From Caballeronia glathei (GTDB taxonomy: Bacteria > Pseudomonadota > Gammaproteobacteria > Burkholderiales > Burkholderiaceae), in assembly GCF_000698595.1 (NCBI RefSeq), contig NZ_JFHC01000006.1:114977-178976 (forward strand): DNA of 64,000 nt, in the 5' to 3' direction. Under the pieces are notes generated by a model, which made no database searches, was not told the origin of the DNA, and saw only the letters and a program-made list of their open reading frames with translations. The position numbers were made by a program, and so were the translations under genes. How positions within the stretch are numbered: position 1 is the first letter of the stretch; each line of letters begins with the position of its first letter. Shown piece after piece: positions 51,710 to 59,984 of the stretch.

Positions 51710-52997
51710 GAAGTTTCTCCAGAGGCAATCTGAATACGACGGCTGTACCGCACCCGGTAATGCCGGTGACCTTGATCTGGCCACCCACATGACGCGCCCG
51801 CTCCTGCATTCCGGCGATGCCCCACGATACGCCGTTGAAAACATGCGCAGCTTCGATACCCTTGCCGTCGTCCGCGACTTCGACGATCAGGGCATGCTCG
51901 TCGAGCAGCACGCGCACCGTTATCTTCGATGCCCCCGCGTGGCGGATCGCATTGGTCAGCGCCTCCTGAACGATGCGAAACAACACGATGCTCGTTTCGG
52001 GCGTTACCGTCATCGCCGCGACCGGCGCGTCGATCGTCAGAGAACAACTCAGGCCCGTCTGCTTTTCGATCTGTCCGGCATACCACTCCAGCGCGACCCA
52101 GATGCCCAGTTCGTCGAGCACGCTCGGCCGCAGGTCCGTGATCACTCTGCGGACCGTTTCGATAGCGGTATCCGCGAGATCCGAGGCGTCCGCGAGTTGC
52201 GGATCGACTGCGCGTCCTTCCGCCTTCGCACGGTCGATCGCAACCGAGACATACGCCTTGATGCCGGTGAGCACGCCGCCAAGCTCGTCGTGGATTTCCC
52301 GTGCAATGCGCTTGCGCTCGTCTTCGCGAATCCGTTCCTGATGCGCGGCGAGTTTGCTGAGCGCGGACTCGGTCTCCTTGCGCCTCGCAACCTCGTATTC
52401 GAGCGCCTTCGCCTTTTGCTGCAACAGCGCGGTCGCGCGATGGAACTGGTCGGAATCGGCGGTCCCGTTCACGTATTCCTCAGACGCGCAAACGTGCGAA
52501 TGCGCGGCAAAGATACGATGAAACGCCTGGGACTCCCGCTCGCCCTGGAACGCTTCCATCGGATAGGCGCACAACAGCGAAAAATCGTGGTCCCGCGCGA
52601 GGTCGTTCCACAATTCCTCGAGACGCACCGCGGCTTCCATTTTTCCCGCGGCGCACAAGAGCGCGACCATTTCGCCGAAGGCGCGCACGCGCACGGCACC
52701 GTTCGCGGACGCGCGGCGCAGCAGGGTGCCGATGACATCCGCAAACCGCCTGGCGTCGGGCCAGCCGTCGACCATGAAGCCGGCGAGGGTCTCGTCGGCA
52801 TCGACCGAGATGAAGCGGGACTCGGAATCCGCAAAAGGAAAGACCGCGTTCACGCGGCGCGCGATGGCCTCGCGGTGCGTGTTTGCGGCAATGACGATTG
52901 CGCTTTCGCCCGCGCAAAGGGCCGTGTTAACGAAGCGGGATACCTTTTCGTAGAGAAAAGATTCACTTTCGTAGAACTGCACAGCGTGTTCGCACAT
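51699..52997 (-). CDS. MEDS-domain sensor histidine kinase (HisKA_3)
   Basis: A 432-residue soluble sensor kinase. Residues 1-165 form a MEDS (DcmR-like) sensory domain, starting CEHAVQFYESESFLYEKVSR. A coiled region (TALLQQKAKALEYEVARRKE) links to a HisKA_3 domain with the phosphorylated His in RKRIAREIHDELGGVLTGIK, and a HATPase domain with NAIRHAGAS, VADDGKGIE and GIAGMQERARHVGG. No membrane segment, so it senses an internal ligand, possibly a small carbon compound or redox state. ATG 52997 has GGAG 7 bp upstream. Paired with the overlapping NarL-type regulator. Confidence 0.9.
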   Translation of the reverse strand: MCEHAVQFYESESFLYEKVSRFVNTALCAGESAIVIAANTHREAIARRVNAVFPFADSESRFISVDADETLAGFMVDGWPDARRFADVIGTLLRRASANGAVRVRAFGEMVALLCAAGKMEAAVRLEELWNDLARDHDFSLLCAYPMEAFQGERESQAFHRIFAAHSHVCASEEYVNGTADSDQFHRATALLQQKAKALEYEVARRKETESALSKLAAHQERIREDERKRIAREIHDELGGVLTGIKAYVSVAIDRAKAEGRAVDPQLADASDLADTAIETVRRVITDLRPSVLDELGIWVALEWYAGQIEKQTGLSCSLTIDAPVAAMTVTPETSIVLFRIVQEALTNAIRHAGASKITVRVLLDEHALIVEVADDGKGIEAAHVFNGVSWGIAGMQERARHVGGQIKVTGITGCGTAVVFRLPLEKLHDQ

Positions 52998-53292
52998 CGG
53001 ATGCTCCAGGGTCCTTGCTCGCGCCAAGTTTAACAGCGGTGCCGTGCTCGGCGGGCGACGATACTGCCATGCCGATGTATGGATTCCCCTACAAGATTCG
53101 TCCGTGATTCGTGATGGTGCTGCGTGCACGCTCTGTCAAGATAGCTCCCGTGACAAGCATTTGTCTGCCTCACTTTGCTGGCGTTTTGTGGGGCACGACG
53201 AGCGCGGCACCTTCCGAGCGCCGCGAATACGATAATCCGACGCACGAGGACACGGCTTCCTCCTGCGAAAGAACTTATAACTACGAGACAAA

Positions 53293-53535
53293 ATGCTGAC
53301 TCCCCATGAATTCGCCACATTGATGCTGATCCGGGATGGCCGGGATCAGATCGATCCGGACCGCGTCGAGCTCGGTACGCTCGTCGAGCGTCAGCTCGTT
53401 GCACTGGAGAGGCTCGCTTCGGGCCGCGAGCGTCCCCATCTCACCGATGACGGCGATTCGATCCTCCGGGCCGTCGCCCGCGCAAATGGAGCATGCGCGC
53501 CTCACGTACACAAAAGATCGAAGCCGAAGCTCTGA
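53293..53535 (+). CDS. Small hypothetical protein
   Basis: An 80-residue soluble protein, MLTPHEFATLMLIRDGRDQI at the start, then ERQLVALERLASGRERPHLT and DDGDSILRAVARA. The arrangement suggests a winged-helix-like fold (helix, helix, strand, DGxxxL). Similar short proteins are common in Burkholderiales genomes as far as I recall, with no function assigned. The last 15 residues are basic and variable. It lies between the sensor kinase (divergent) and the phasin gene. I cannot assign a role. Confidence 0.65.
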   Translation: MLTPHEFATLMLIRDGRDQIDPDRVELGTLVERQLVALERLASGRERPHLTDDGDSILRAVARANGACAPHVHKRSKPKL

Positions 53536-53710
53536 TTTCCTCATACGGCCACTGCGGAACCGTCGCGCTGATGCCCGTGAATTAAGCAAGTACTGGCAGT
53601 CGCGCATCTTTTTCGATCTCGTACGCTGACGCTGCGTAGCCTCGCGTGCCCGTGAACGTTGGATGCGGGCGGCAGACGGCGCATCGAACCCAATTTGCAG
53701 GAGTTCCGCC

Positions 53711-54256
53711 ATGTCAAGTCCCGAGCAGTTCCTTGCCGCGCAGAAGGCGAGCGCCAACAGCGCCTTCGGCGTGGCCATGAAATTCTTCGAAGGTATCGAA
53801 AGACTGGTCGAGCTGAATCTTCAGACAGCAAGGTCGACGCTTGCCCAGACCGCGGACAACACCGCAAAAGTGCTGTCGGCAAAGGAGCCGCAGGACTGGT
53901 CCGCGCTTCAGGCGAGCTTGCTTGCGGCCTTTGCCGAACAGGCCCAGTCGTACGCCCGTCAATTCATGGACATCGCGTCCTCCGCTCAGGCTGAATGCCT
54001 CACGGCCGGGCAGGCGCGTTACGAAGAGCAGAACCGGCGCGTGCGAACGCTCGTCGACGAACTGGTCAGGAGCGCTCCGGCGGGCTCCGAAGCACTGACC
54101 GCGGCGTGGAAATCCGCGATCACCTCGTCGAACACGTGGTCCGAATCGCTGCGGCGAAGCGCGCAACAGACGGCCGAACTGGCGGCAAGCAACTTCAAGG
54201 TGGTGACGGCCGTCGGCTCGAAAGCCGCTGCCCGCGCGGATCAAAAAGCGTTGTAG
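53711..54256 (+). CDS. phaP: Phasin (PHB granule-associated protein)
   Basis: A 181-residue phasin that coats polyhydroxybutyrate granules. It is almost wholly amphipathic helix with the Phasin_2 pattern FLAAQKASANSAFGVAMKFF, GIERLVELNLQTARSTLAQT and AKEPQDWSALQASLL. Length matches beta-proteobacterial PhaP. GGAG lies upstream of ATG 53711. A GC-rich 12-bp hairpin follows the stop. Burkholderiaceae usually carry several phasins; which one this is cannot be told. Confidence 0.92.
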   Translation: MSSPEQFLAAQKASANSAFGVAMKFFEGIERLVELNLQTARSTLAQTADNTAKVLSAKEPQDWSALQASLLAAFAEQAQSYARQFMDIASSAQAECLTAGQARYEEQNRRVRTLVDELVRSAPAGSEALTAAWKSAITSSNTWSESLRRSAQQTAELAASNFKVVTAVGSKAAARADQKAL

Positions 54257-54264
54257 GTCGGCAG

Positions 54265-54294
54265 GCGAGGCGCCGCGGAACGGCGGCGCCTCGC
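54265..54294 (+). terminator. 12-bp GC-rich hairpin after phasin gene
   Basis: GCGAGGCGCCGC, a 6-nt loop and its exact complement start 8 bp after the phasin stop codon. An A-run rather than a T-run follows, so this is not a textbook intrinsic terminator. It may block the RNA 3' end from nucleases or act with Rho. Confidence 0.5.
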
Positions 54295-54430
54295 AAAAAG
54301 CTTGGGCAGGAGGCCGTGCGCCGGAGCTTCGTCTTCCCGGCGCGGGCTGCGCGTCACCCGCGAACATCTCCATCACCGGTGCGCATGTTTTCGAATGCGC
54401 CTTGCGCCTTTTCCCATTGGAGCTACCCGG

Positions 54431-54589
54431 ATGAACGAATCGCTAGTCGCAATCGTCGTTGGATCGTCCACTTTGCTGATCGCGGCGCTGATGGTGATCG
54501 GCCACTGCATACGCGAGCACCGGCGCCGCCACCTGACGCAGCGCCTGAAACATGTGTGCTGGTGGGACACAAGCCGGTCCCGACGTTGA
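54431..54589 (+). CDS. Small single-pass membrane protein coupled to sigma-54 activator
   Basis: A 52-residue ORF starting MNESLVAIVVGSSTLLIAAL, one hydrophobic helix (residues 4-24) followed by a basic tail (IREHRRRHLTQRLKHV). TGGAG lies 9 bp upstream of the ATG. Its TGA stop overlaps the ATG of the sigma-54 activator (TGATG), a layout typical of real coupled genes. No family is recognised. It might tether or sense for the activator, or only couple its translation. Confidence 0.6.
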   Translation: MNESLVAIVVGSSTLLIAALMVIGHCIREHRRRHLTQRLKHVCWWDTSRSRR

Positions 54590-55977
54590 TGCGCGCGCGC
54601 AAGCTCGTCTACGCGAGCCGCAACCCGAGCGAGTCGCTTCGTTCGCGACTCGCAGCGCGGGGCTGGCATGTCGAAGTGGTCGCCGGCGCGAACGAGGTTC
54701 GCCGCTCGCTTCGCCGCGACGTCGCGATGGGCGGCCTGCTCGATCTGTCCAGTGGCTTCGATCCGCACGAACTCGCGGCGCTCGCCCCTTCTCTCGCGCT
54801 CATCAATGTCGGCTGGGTGGCGCTGATCGACGCCGCGCAGCGCAGGAACGCGTCGGTGCGCCAGCTGATTCGCGACTGCTGTTTCGATTACGTGACCGTC
54901 CCGGCAAGCGACGAGCGGATCGTCGACTCGATCGGCCACGCCTACGGGATGGCCGTGCTCAACGAGGTGCCCGAGGAAGAGCGCGAGGGCCGGCCGGAAA
55001 CCGGGATGGTCGGCGCGTGCGACGCGATGCGCACGCTCTATCGGCTGATCGGCAAGGTGGCAGCCAGCGACGTGTCCGTCTTCATTGCCGGGGAGTCGGG
55101 CACAGGCAAGGAGCTGACGGCTCTCGCCATCCATGCCCGTTCCGCGCGCCGTCACAAGCCGTTCGTCGCCGTCAACTGCGGAGCGATTCCCGCGCCGCTG
55201 CTTCAGTCCGAGCTGTTCGGCTACGAAAAGGGCGCATTCACGGGCGCGCACCGGCGCAAGATCGGAACGATCGAAGCCGCCAATGGAGGCACGCTGCTCC
55301 TCGATGAAATTGGCGACCTGCCGCTCGAAAGCCAGGCAAGCCTGTTGCGCTTTCTGCAGGAAGCCAGAATAGAGAGGCTAGGGGGCCAGACCTCGATCGC
55401 AGTCGACGTGCGCATCATATCGGCGACCCACGTCGACATGGCGGGAGCCATGAGGGAAGGGCGCTTCAGGCCGGATCTCTACTACCGGCTCGGCGTTCTG
55501 CACATAGAGGAGCCGCCGCTCAGGGCAAGAGGCAAGGATATCGAACTGCTCGCGCAGTACACGCTCGATCGCTTCAGGAAGGAAGCAGGACGGCGATTGC
55601 GCGGCTTCTCGCCCGACGCAATCGCCGCAATGCACAACTATGGCTGGCCAGGCAATGTGCGGGAACTCATCAACCGGATCCGGCGCGCGATCGTGCTGTC
55701 CGAAGGCGGCCAGATCACGGCGAACGATCTCGAACTCGGCGACTATGTCACGCTCGCGCCAGTCTCGATCGCGCAGGCGCGCGTCATCGCCGAACGACAG
55801 GCGCTCGAGCTGGCGATGCTGCGCAATCGCGGCAGACTGAGCGATATCGCGCACGATTTGAACGTCTCACGCGCGACGTTGATGCGTCTCATGCATGCGC
55901 ACGGCATCCATCGCGGCGACGCGAGCGCGGACCTCGCGCAGGAGCTGGAAAGGGAGCGACGGGCCTTCGCTCGATGA
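54589..55977 (+). CDS. Sigma-54-dependent transcriptional activator (VpsR-like N-terminus)
   Basis: A 462-residue enhancer-binding protein. Residues 1-125 form a receiver-like domain without the normal phosphoacceptor (KLVYASRNPSESLRSRLAAR), similar to VpsR. The AAA+ domain (about 145-375) has Walker A GESGTGKE, the sigma-54 contact loop GAFTGA in ELFGYEKGAFTGAHRRK, Walker B GGTLLLDEIGDLP and arginine-finger region FRPDLYYRLGVLHI. The C-terminus has a Fis-type HTH (GRLSDIAHDLNVSRATLMRL). ATG 54589 overlaps the upstream small ORF; a GTG at 54562 is possible. Relatives govern exopolysaccharide, biofilm or motility. Confidence 0.9.
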   Translation: MRARKLVYASRNPSESLRSRLAARGWHVEVVAGANEVRRSLRRDVAMGGLLDLSSGFDPHELAALAPSLALINVGWVALIDAAQRRNASVRQLIRDCCFDYVTVPASDERIVDSIGHAYGMAVLNEVPEEEREGRPETGMVGACDAMRTLYRLIGKVAASDVSVFIAGESGTGKELTALAIHARSARRHKPFVAVNCGAIPAPLLQSELFGYEKGAFTGAHRRKIGTIEAANGGTLLLDEIGDLPLESQASLLRFLQEARIERLGGQTSIAVDVRIISATHVDMAGAMREGRFRPDLYYRLGVLHIEEPPLRARGKDIELLAQYTLDRFRKEAGRRLRGFSPDAIAAMHNYGWPGNVRELINRIRRAIVLSEGGQITANDLELGDYVTLAPVSIAQARVIAERQALELAMLRNRGRLSDIAHDLNVSRATLMRLMHAHGIHRGDASADLAQELERERRAFAR

Positions 55978-56284
55978 TCCGAATGCACTGCACGCGCAAA
56001 GCGCGCCGCGACAGCGCGGAAGCGGAAGAAACATATAAGCGCTGACACCCCCGCCATCGATATTCCAATGTCAAAACCGGGCGCGTTTTCGCGCCGGGTC
56101 GAGGACTTTTGGGTGCAGGGCGGAAGTGCCGGAGCCGTGGCCGATGACGGTAACTCTGACGGACCTCGTCATTGATTTTTTGGCGGATCGTGCTAGACCT
56201 TAGGAGGACAGGAATTTTCATCGCCTGCATCCGATCCCATTTAAGCGTCTCCTGTGGTCGACTCGACAATTGAGGGGGTGAATC
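55978..56284. other. 307-bp gene-free stretch with a short hairpin
   Basis: No coding potential noticed. GGCGCG-TTTT-CGCGCC at 56080-56095, about 100 bp after the activator gene, is a weak terminator candidate for either strand (T-tract only on the minus-strand side). The remainder should hold the promoter of the NmrA-like gene. Confidence 0.4.
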
Positions 56285-57040
56285 ATGAAGATCGTCGTTA
56301 TCGGCGGCACCGGCCTGATCGGCTCGAAGGCCCTCCCGATTCTGCGGCAGGCCGGCCACGAGGTCGTCGCCGCCTCGCCCAAGAGCGGGGTCAACACCAT
56401 CACCGGCGAGGGACTCAAGGAGGCGCTCACCGGCGCGCAGGTGGTGGTCGATCTCGCCAATTCGCCCTCATTCGAAGACAAGGCGGTGCTGGAATTCTTC
56501 GAGACCTCGGGCCGCAACCTGCACGCGGCGGAGGCCGCAACGGGCGTCGGGCACCATGTCGCGCTGTCCATCGTTGGAATCGACCGGACACCCGAAAACG
56601 GCTATTTCCGCGCCAAGGTCGCCCAGGAGAAACTGATCGAGGCCTCCGGCATCCCGTACACCATCATCCGCTCGACCCAGTTCCTGGAATTCCTCGGCGG
56701 CATCGCCGCTTCGAGTGCGGATGGAAACACGCTCAGGGTTTCGCCCGGCCTGTTCCAGCCCATCGCCGCGGATGACGTCGCCGCCATCGTTGCCGATGTG
56801 GCGCTCGCGGCGCCGGCAAACGGCATCGTCGAGATCGCGGGCCCGGAACGGGCGCCGTTCAACGAAATCATCGCCCGCTATCTGAAGGCGATCGGCGACC
56901 CGCGCGAGGTCGTGAGAGATCCTCAGGCCCGATACTTCGGCGGCCTGGTCGAGGAGCATTCGCTCGTGCCCCTGGGCGAGGCGCGCCACGGCCGCATCGG
57001 TATCGACGAATGGCTGCGGCGCTCAAAGGCAGGGGCCTGA
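56285..57040 (+). CDS. NmrA-like NAD(P)-binding protein
   Basis: A 251-residue atypical SDR. The nucleotide-binding motif is KIVVIGGTGLIGSKALPILR at the N-terminus. It is followed by VVVDLANSPSFEDKAVLEFF, ALSIVGIDRTPENGYFRAKV and IPYTIIRSTQFLEFLGGIAA, typical of the NmrA/SDR_a5 group, many of which act as redox sensors or quinone-linked reductases. Monocistronic, with GAGGGGG upstream of the ATG. Substrate unknown. Confidence 0.9.
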   Translation: MKIVVIGGTGLIGSKALPILRQAGHEVVAASPKSGVNTITGEGLKEALTGAQVVVDLANSPSFEDKAVLEFFETSGRNLHAAEAATGVGHHVALSIVGIDRTPENGYFRAKVAQEKLIEASGIPYTIIRSTQFLEFLGGIAASSADGNTLRVSPGLFQPIAADDVAAIVADVALAAPANGIVEIAGPERAPFNEIIARYLKAIGDPREVVRDPQARYFGGLVEEHSLVPLGEARHGRIGIDEWLRRSKAGA

Positions 57041-57074
57041 TCCCGCACGAGGCAGCCGGAGGAATGACGCTTCG

Positions 57075-57947
57075 TCAGATCGCGCCGGCCAGCCACAGCG
57101 CGACGTTGACAGCGTAGCGGCGGGTGTCGCGCAGCGCTTGCGGCTCGGTCTGCATCCCGTTACCGGGAAGTTCGGTCACGAAGCTCGGACAGCCAAGTCG
57201 CGTGTCCCAGTTGTAGTCGGCCAAATGGTGAAAGGTGCTCTGGGCGACTGCGGGGCCGCCCCGGACCGAGGGCTCGAAAGCGACCGCGAGATTGAAACGC
57301 TTTTCCGTCACCTTGCTTTTGCCTCGTGCGATCACGCGGGCTGGTTCATCTGCGGGTGCGCCGACGGCGCCCTCGTGCGGATGCGCCGGCAGGAACCGGA
57401 TCGCGCCGGTGGGAGAGTCAGGGTCCGCCAGCACCGGATGGATGGGCGCGACGATCGTGACTTCCTGAAAGTCTCCGTTCGCGCCCGAGTGAAAATTGGG
57501 CCAGGAAATCTGCGGCGTGTACGGGTCGTCGGTCACACGCCGGGACTGGTCGGGGTCCAGGTTGCGGGTGTGAAAGTGGTGTGCCTTTCCCACGCCGCCC
57601 AGGCTGCACAGCGAGCAGCCCAGATCCATGTGATCCCTGGTCACGAAGAGGCCGCGACCCGCCAGTCGGAATCGCGTGATTCCCGCGCAGTCCTCGGGGG
57701 TCAGGCCGTCTCCTTCGTCAACCGCAAACAGCCACAACTGGTCGAATCCGCTTTCATCGAGACGGGAAAGAATCGAGTCTGGCTGCCCGAGCGGGTCGCG
57801 GTCCCGCGCAACGACGTTGAACGTCGCGCGTCCGTCTGGATCTCGATGTGCCCGCAGGAGTTCTGTCAGGCGGCTGAACCGCGCAATCGACCAGTCGTCG
57901 GCGACAGGCGGGATGGTCGTTTGAAGCAGGATCTGGATGGGGCGCAC
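57075..57947 (-). CDS. Conserved protein, possible ThuA/glutamine-amidotransferase-like fold
   Basis: A 290-residue protein without a recognised name. It begins with a Rossmann-like part (QILLQTTIPPVADDWSIARF, SGFDQLWLFAVDEGDGLTPE) and has GRGLFVTRDHMDLGCSLCSL, LPAHPHEGAVGAP and a C-terminal STFHHLADYNWDTRLGCPSF. This order, a nucleotide-free Rossmann core with a GD/H-type loop and HPHEG, resembles ThuA-like class I amidotransferase relatives. No signal peptide or membrane segment. It is convergent with the NmrA-like gene and transcribed alone. Confidence 0.7.
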   Translation of the reverse strand: MRPIQILLQTTIPPVADDWSIARFSRLTELLRAHRDPDGRATFNVVARDRDPLGQPDSILSRLDESGFDQLWLFAVDEGDGLTPEDCAGITRFRLAGRGLFVTRDHMDLGCSLCSLGGVGKAHHFHTRNLDPDQSRRVTDDPYTPQISWPNFHSGANGDFQEVTIVAPIHPVLADPDSPTGAIRFLPAHPHEGAVGAPADEPARVIARGKSKVTEKRFNLAVAFEPSVRGGPAVAQSTFHHLADYNWDTRLGCPSFVTELPGNGMQTEPQALRDTRRYAVNVALWLAGAI

Positions 57948-58506
57948 GATGGTCGGTAGTCTGGTTGCGTTTAATCAGTGGCGGACGAGCAAGAGTCGCC
58001 CGGTGGACGTTTCCAAGGTAGCCAAAGGCGCATGAAATTGTCAAATCGGGCGCATGGCATGGGCCGTGTTTGCCGGACCCATGCGCTGTCGTTCCCCGGA
58101 CGACGTTTCTGAAAGGAATACCGGTCACATGCGTCATTCATGCGTGCTTGCCGGCCTTTCGCGCTTTCCTTGACGCGGTAGACATGGATGAAGTCCGTCT
58201 ACCACGCGGACATTGAGGAGGCACGATTTCATGGATTGCAGTTCCTCAACCGGGTCCCATCGTTTTTCCTGTCTTCGTCCGCGGCAAGGCCGACTTCCTG
58301 GGGGCATCTGCATGTCGTTTCGGCATTCGCATATTTGTCATATGAAATGGGTATGTTCTGTCTCAAATAGAAAAGAGGGCGTCCAAACGAGCTGTTTGGT
58401 CGCTCTCCCAATACGAAAAAAGCAACGCGGCTCATGCGCAAACGTTTGCGCGTCACCCGTCCCAGCATTTTCTGTCCTTCGATAAGGTCCAACGGCCCCT
58501 GACGCT
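57948..58506. other. 559-bp intergenic region, lower GC, with strong hairpin
   Basis: No protein-like frame. It marks the change from GC-rich sequence to an AT-richer block (58200-58450). It holds the 14-bp imperfect hairpin at 58375-58407 and should contain the promoter of the downstream hotdog gene cluster. Confidence 0.5.
58375..58407 (-). terminator. 14-bp imperfect hairpin with minus-strand T-tract
   Basis: GAGGGCGTCCAAAC, a 5-nt loop and GTTTGGTCGCTCTC pair with one G-T and one mismatch. On the minus strand the stem is followed by TTTT then CTATTT, the form of an intrinsic terminator. No minus-strand gene lies to the right within 4.9 kb, so it is either an RNA leader structure of the plus-strand gene 100 bp away or a relic. 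Confidence 0.5.
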
Positions 58507-59358
58507 ATGCATGCCCTCGCTACAACAGATATCTGCGACCGGATTGCTCTCTATCCGCCTTACTTCGCCTTCGTTGACCTTCAGCATCAGGATGCGCGCT
58601 CCGTTCGCGGGTCGTTTCGCGCGGAGCATCAGACGGGGCACGAAGTGGGCCCGGTCAGTGCGGCAGAGCTCATCCGCCATCTCGCGACCCTGGGGTCCTG
58701 TGCTGCAGTGATCGAGGATGCGACGACAGCCACCTACTATTTGGGCACCAAAGGGCGCCTGAAGGTCGTGCGCAATGCGTTGCCCGATGATGCAGATGGA
58801 GACTTCCACGCTGTCTCGGAAGTTCTGTTCCAGGACCGCAAATCACTCGTGGCGCATTCGACGGTCATGCGAGGCCAGTATCTTGCGCATTTCCACTGCG
58901 AATATCAGGCGTTGCCCTCGCCAGTTTTCGCACGCACGTTCCGGCACTACCGTACCGCACCGGTCGCAACGCCACGCGAATCCCCCTACCGGGAGCCGAT
59001 CGATCTCGACTTCGACATCCCTCAGGAGGGAACCCTGGTCGCGCGCAGCCAGCCGCTGCCGTACAGCCGGTTCGCCGGTCACTTCCTGGAATATCCGGCA
59101 TGGCCCGCGTCGCTCTATTGTGAGACCGTCTCCCGCGTGGCCGCGCGCTTACTGGACCACATGCTGGAGCGGAAAGTACAGTTCACGGTGGCGCGCATGG
59201 ACATCGATGCGCTGCGGTTAATCTCGGCTGCGGAGCGAGTGTCGTTTCACGTGACCTGTACGTCCGCCTCGAAGCTCCTCTCCCGGTACGTGTTCCGCGC
59301 TGAGGCACGGCACGAAGAACTGGTGGCTGCGGTGATCGAATTCGAGGTCTATATCTGA
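58507..59358 (+). CDS. Double-hotdog-fold protein (FabA/FabZ- or AfsA-like)
   Basis: A 283-residue protein with two hotdog-like halves. The first half contains VRGSFRAEHQTGHEVGPVSA followed by AELIRHLATLGSCAAVIED; the second contains RFAGHFLEYPAWPASLYCET and VSRVAARLLDHML, which follows the HFPGxPxMPGxLxxE helix pattern of FabZ/FabA dehydratases. Two linked hotdog domains also occur in AfsA-type butyrolactone synthases. Action on an acyl-thioester is likely; the exact reaction is open. Its stop overlaps the next gene start (TGATG). The ribosome site is weak. Confidence 0.7.
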   Translation: MHALATTDICDRIALYPPYFAFVDLQHQDARSVRGSFRAEHQTGHEVGPVSAAELIRHLATLGSCAAVIEDATTATYYLGTKGRLKVVRNALPDDADGDFHAVSEVLFQDRKSLVAHSTVMRGQYLAHFHCEYQALPSPVFARTFRHYRTAPVATPRESPYREPIDLDFDIPQEGTLVARSQPLPYSRFAGHFLEYPAWPASLYCETVSRVAARLLDHMLERKVQFTVARMDIDALRLISAAERVSFHVTCTSASKLLSRYVFRAEARHEELVAAVIEFEVYI

Positions 59359-59885
59359 TGGCCCGCATCGAACTGCCTGAGGTCTCGGCCCTGAATAGCG
59401 CCGAGCGGACCCAATACGACCGCTTTCCGTCCAACCTCACCCGCGCCCTGCTTGGCACGAGTGGCTGCGCGCGCGGCTATCTCGAGCTGGGTTTCGCACT
59501 GCGGGCTACCAGTCTCGAGCCCAGGCATTACGAACTCGTGATCCTTCGTGTCGCTGCATTGAGCAGCAGCGCCTACGAGCGCATGCAACATCTGCCGCCC
59601 GCGCGTCAGGCTGGCTGGTCCGACGCGGACATCCGGGCGATCGAGGGAGAAGCTGGCGGTGCATTGGACGATGCGGCGCGTGCGCTGCTTGCGTTCGTCG
59701 ACGAGTGCGTCCGTGATGTTCGCGTGTCGACACGAACCTTCGATCGGTCTCGAACCTACTTTTCCGAAGGCGCGCTGGCTGACGCTGCGCTCCTTACCGG
59801 CTTCTACATGATGACCGCGCGGTTCCTGGAGACGCTCGGCGTCCCGCTAGACGACGCTCCGTGCGATGTGCTCATGACACGGTAG
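59358..59885 (+). CDS. Carboxymuconolactone decarboxylase/AhpD-like protein lacking CxxC
   Basis: A 175-residue all-helical CMD/AhpD-fold protein. Typical parts are FALRATSLEPRHYELVILRV and ARALLAFVDECVRDVRV, then LLTGFYMMTARFLETLGVPL. The family's redox CxxC (as in CxxCxxH) is replaced by SSSAYERMQHL, so peroxidase/disulfide activity is unlikely; the His is kept. It may serve as a decarboxylase or hydrolytic enzyme instead. Coupled to the hotdog gene by a one-base overlap. Confidence 0.85.
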   Translation: MARIELPEVSALNSAERTQYDRFPSNLTRALLGTSGCARGYLELGFALRATSLEPRHYELVILRVAALSSSAYERMQHLPPARQAGWSDADIRAIEGEAGGALDDAARALLAFVDECVRDVRVSTRTFDRSRTYFSEGALADAALLTGFYMMTARFLETLGVPLDDAPCDVLMTR

Positions 59886-59984
59886 GTGGCGTCGTACGTA
59901 GTCAGCAACACGTCGATACCGACCGGGCCTTTCCGGCCGGAGCGCGTCATCGACGCGATCTGAAGTCTATTTCGGAGTTCATGG

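Noticed and set aside
56080..56095. GGCGCG-TTTT-CGCGCC hairpin as terminator of the sigma-54 activator gene
   Set aside because: Only 6 bp of stem and no plus-strand T-tract; kept only as a note in the gene-free stretch.
58229..58492. 87-codon minus-strand frame in the low-GC intergenic region
   Set aside because: No ribosome site, no domain, and it spans the hairpin at 58375-58407.
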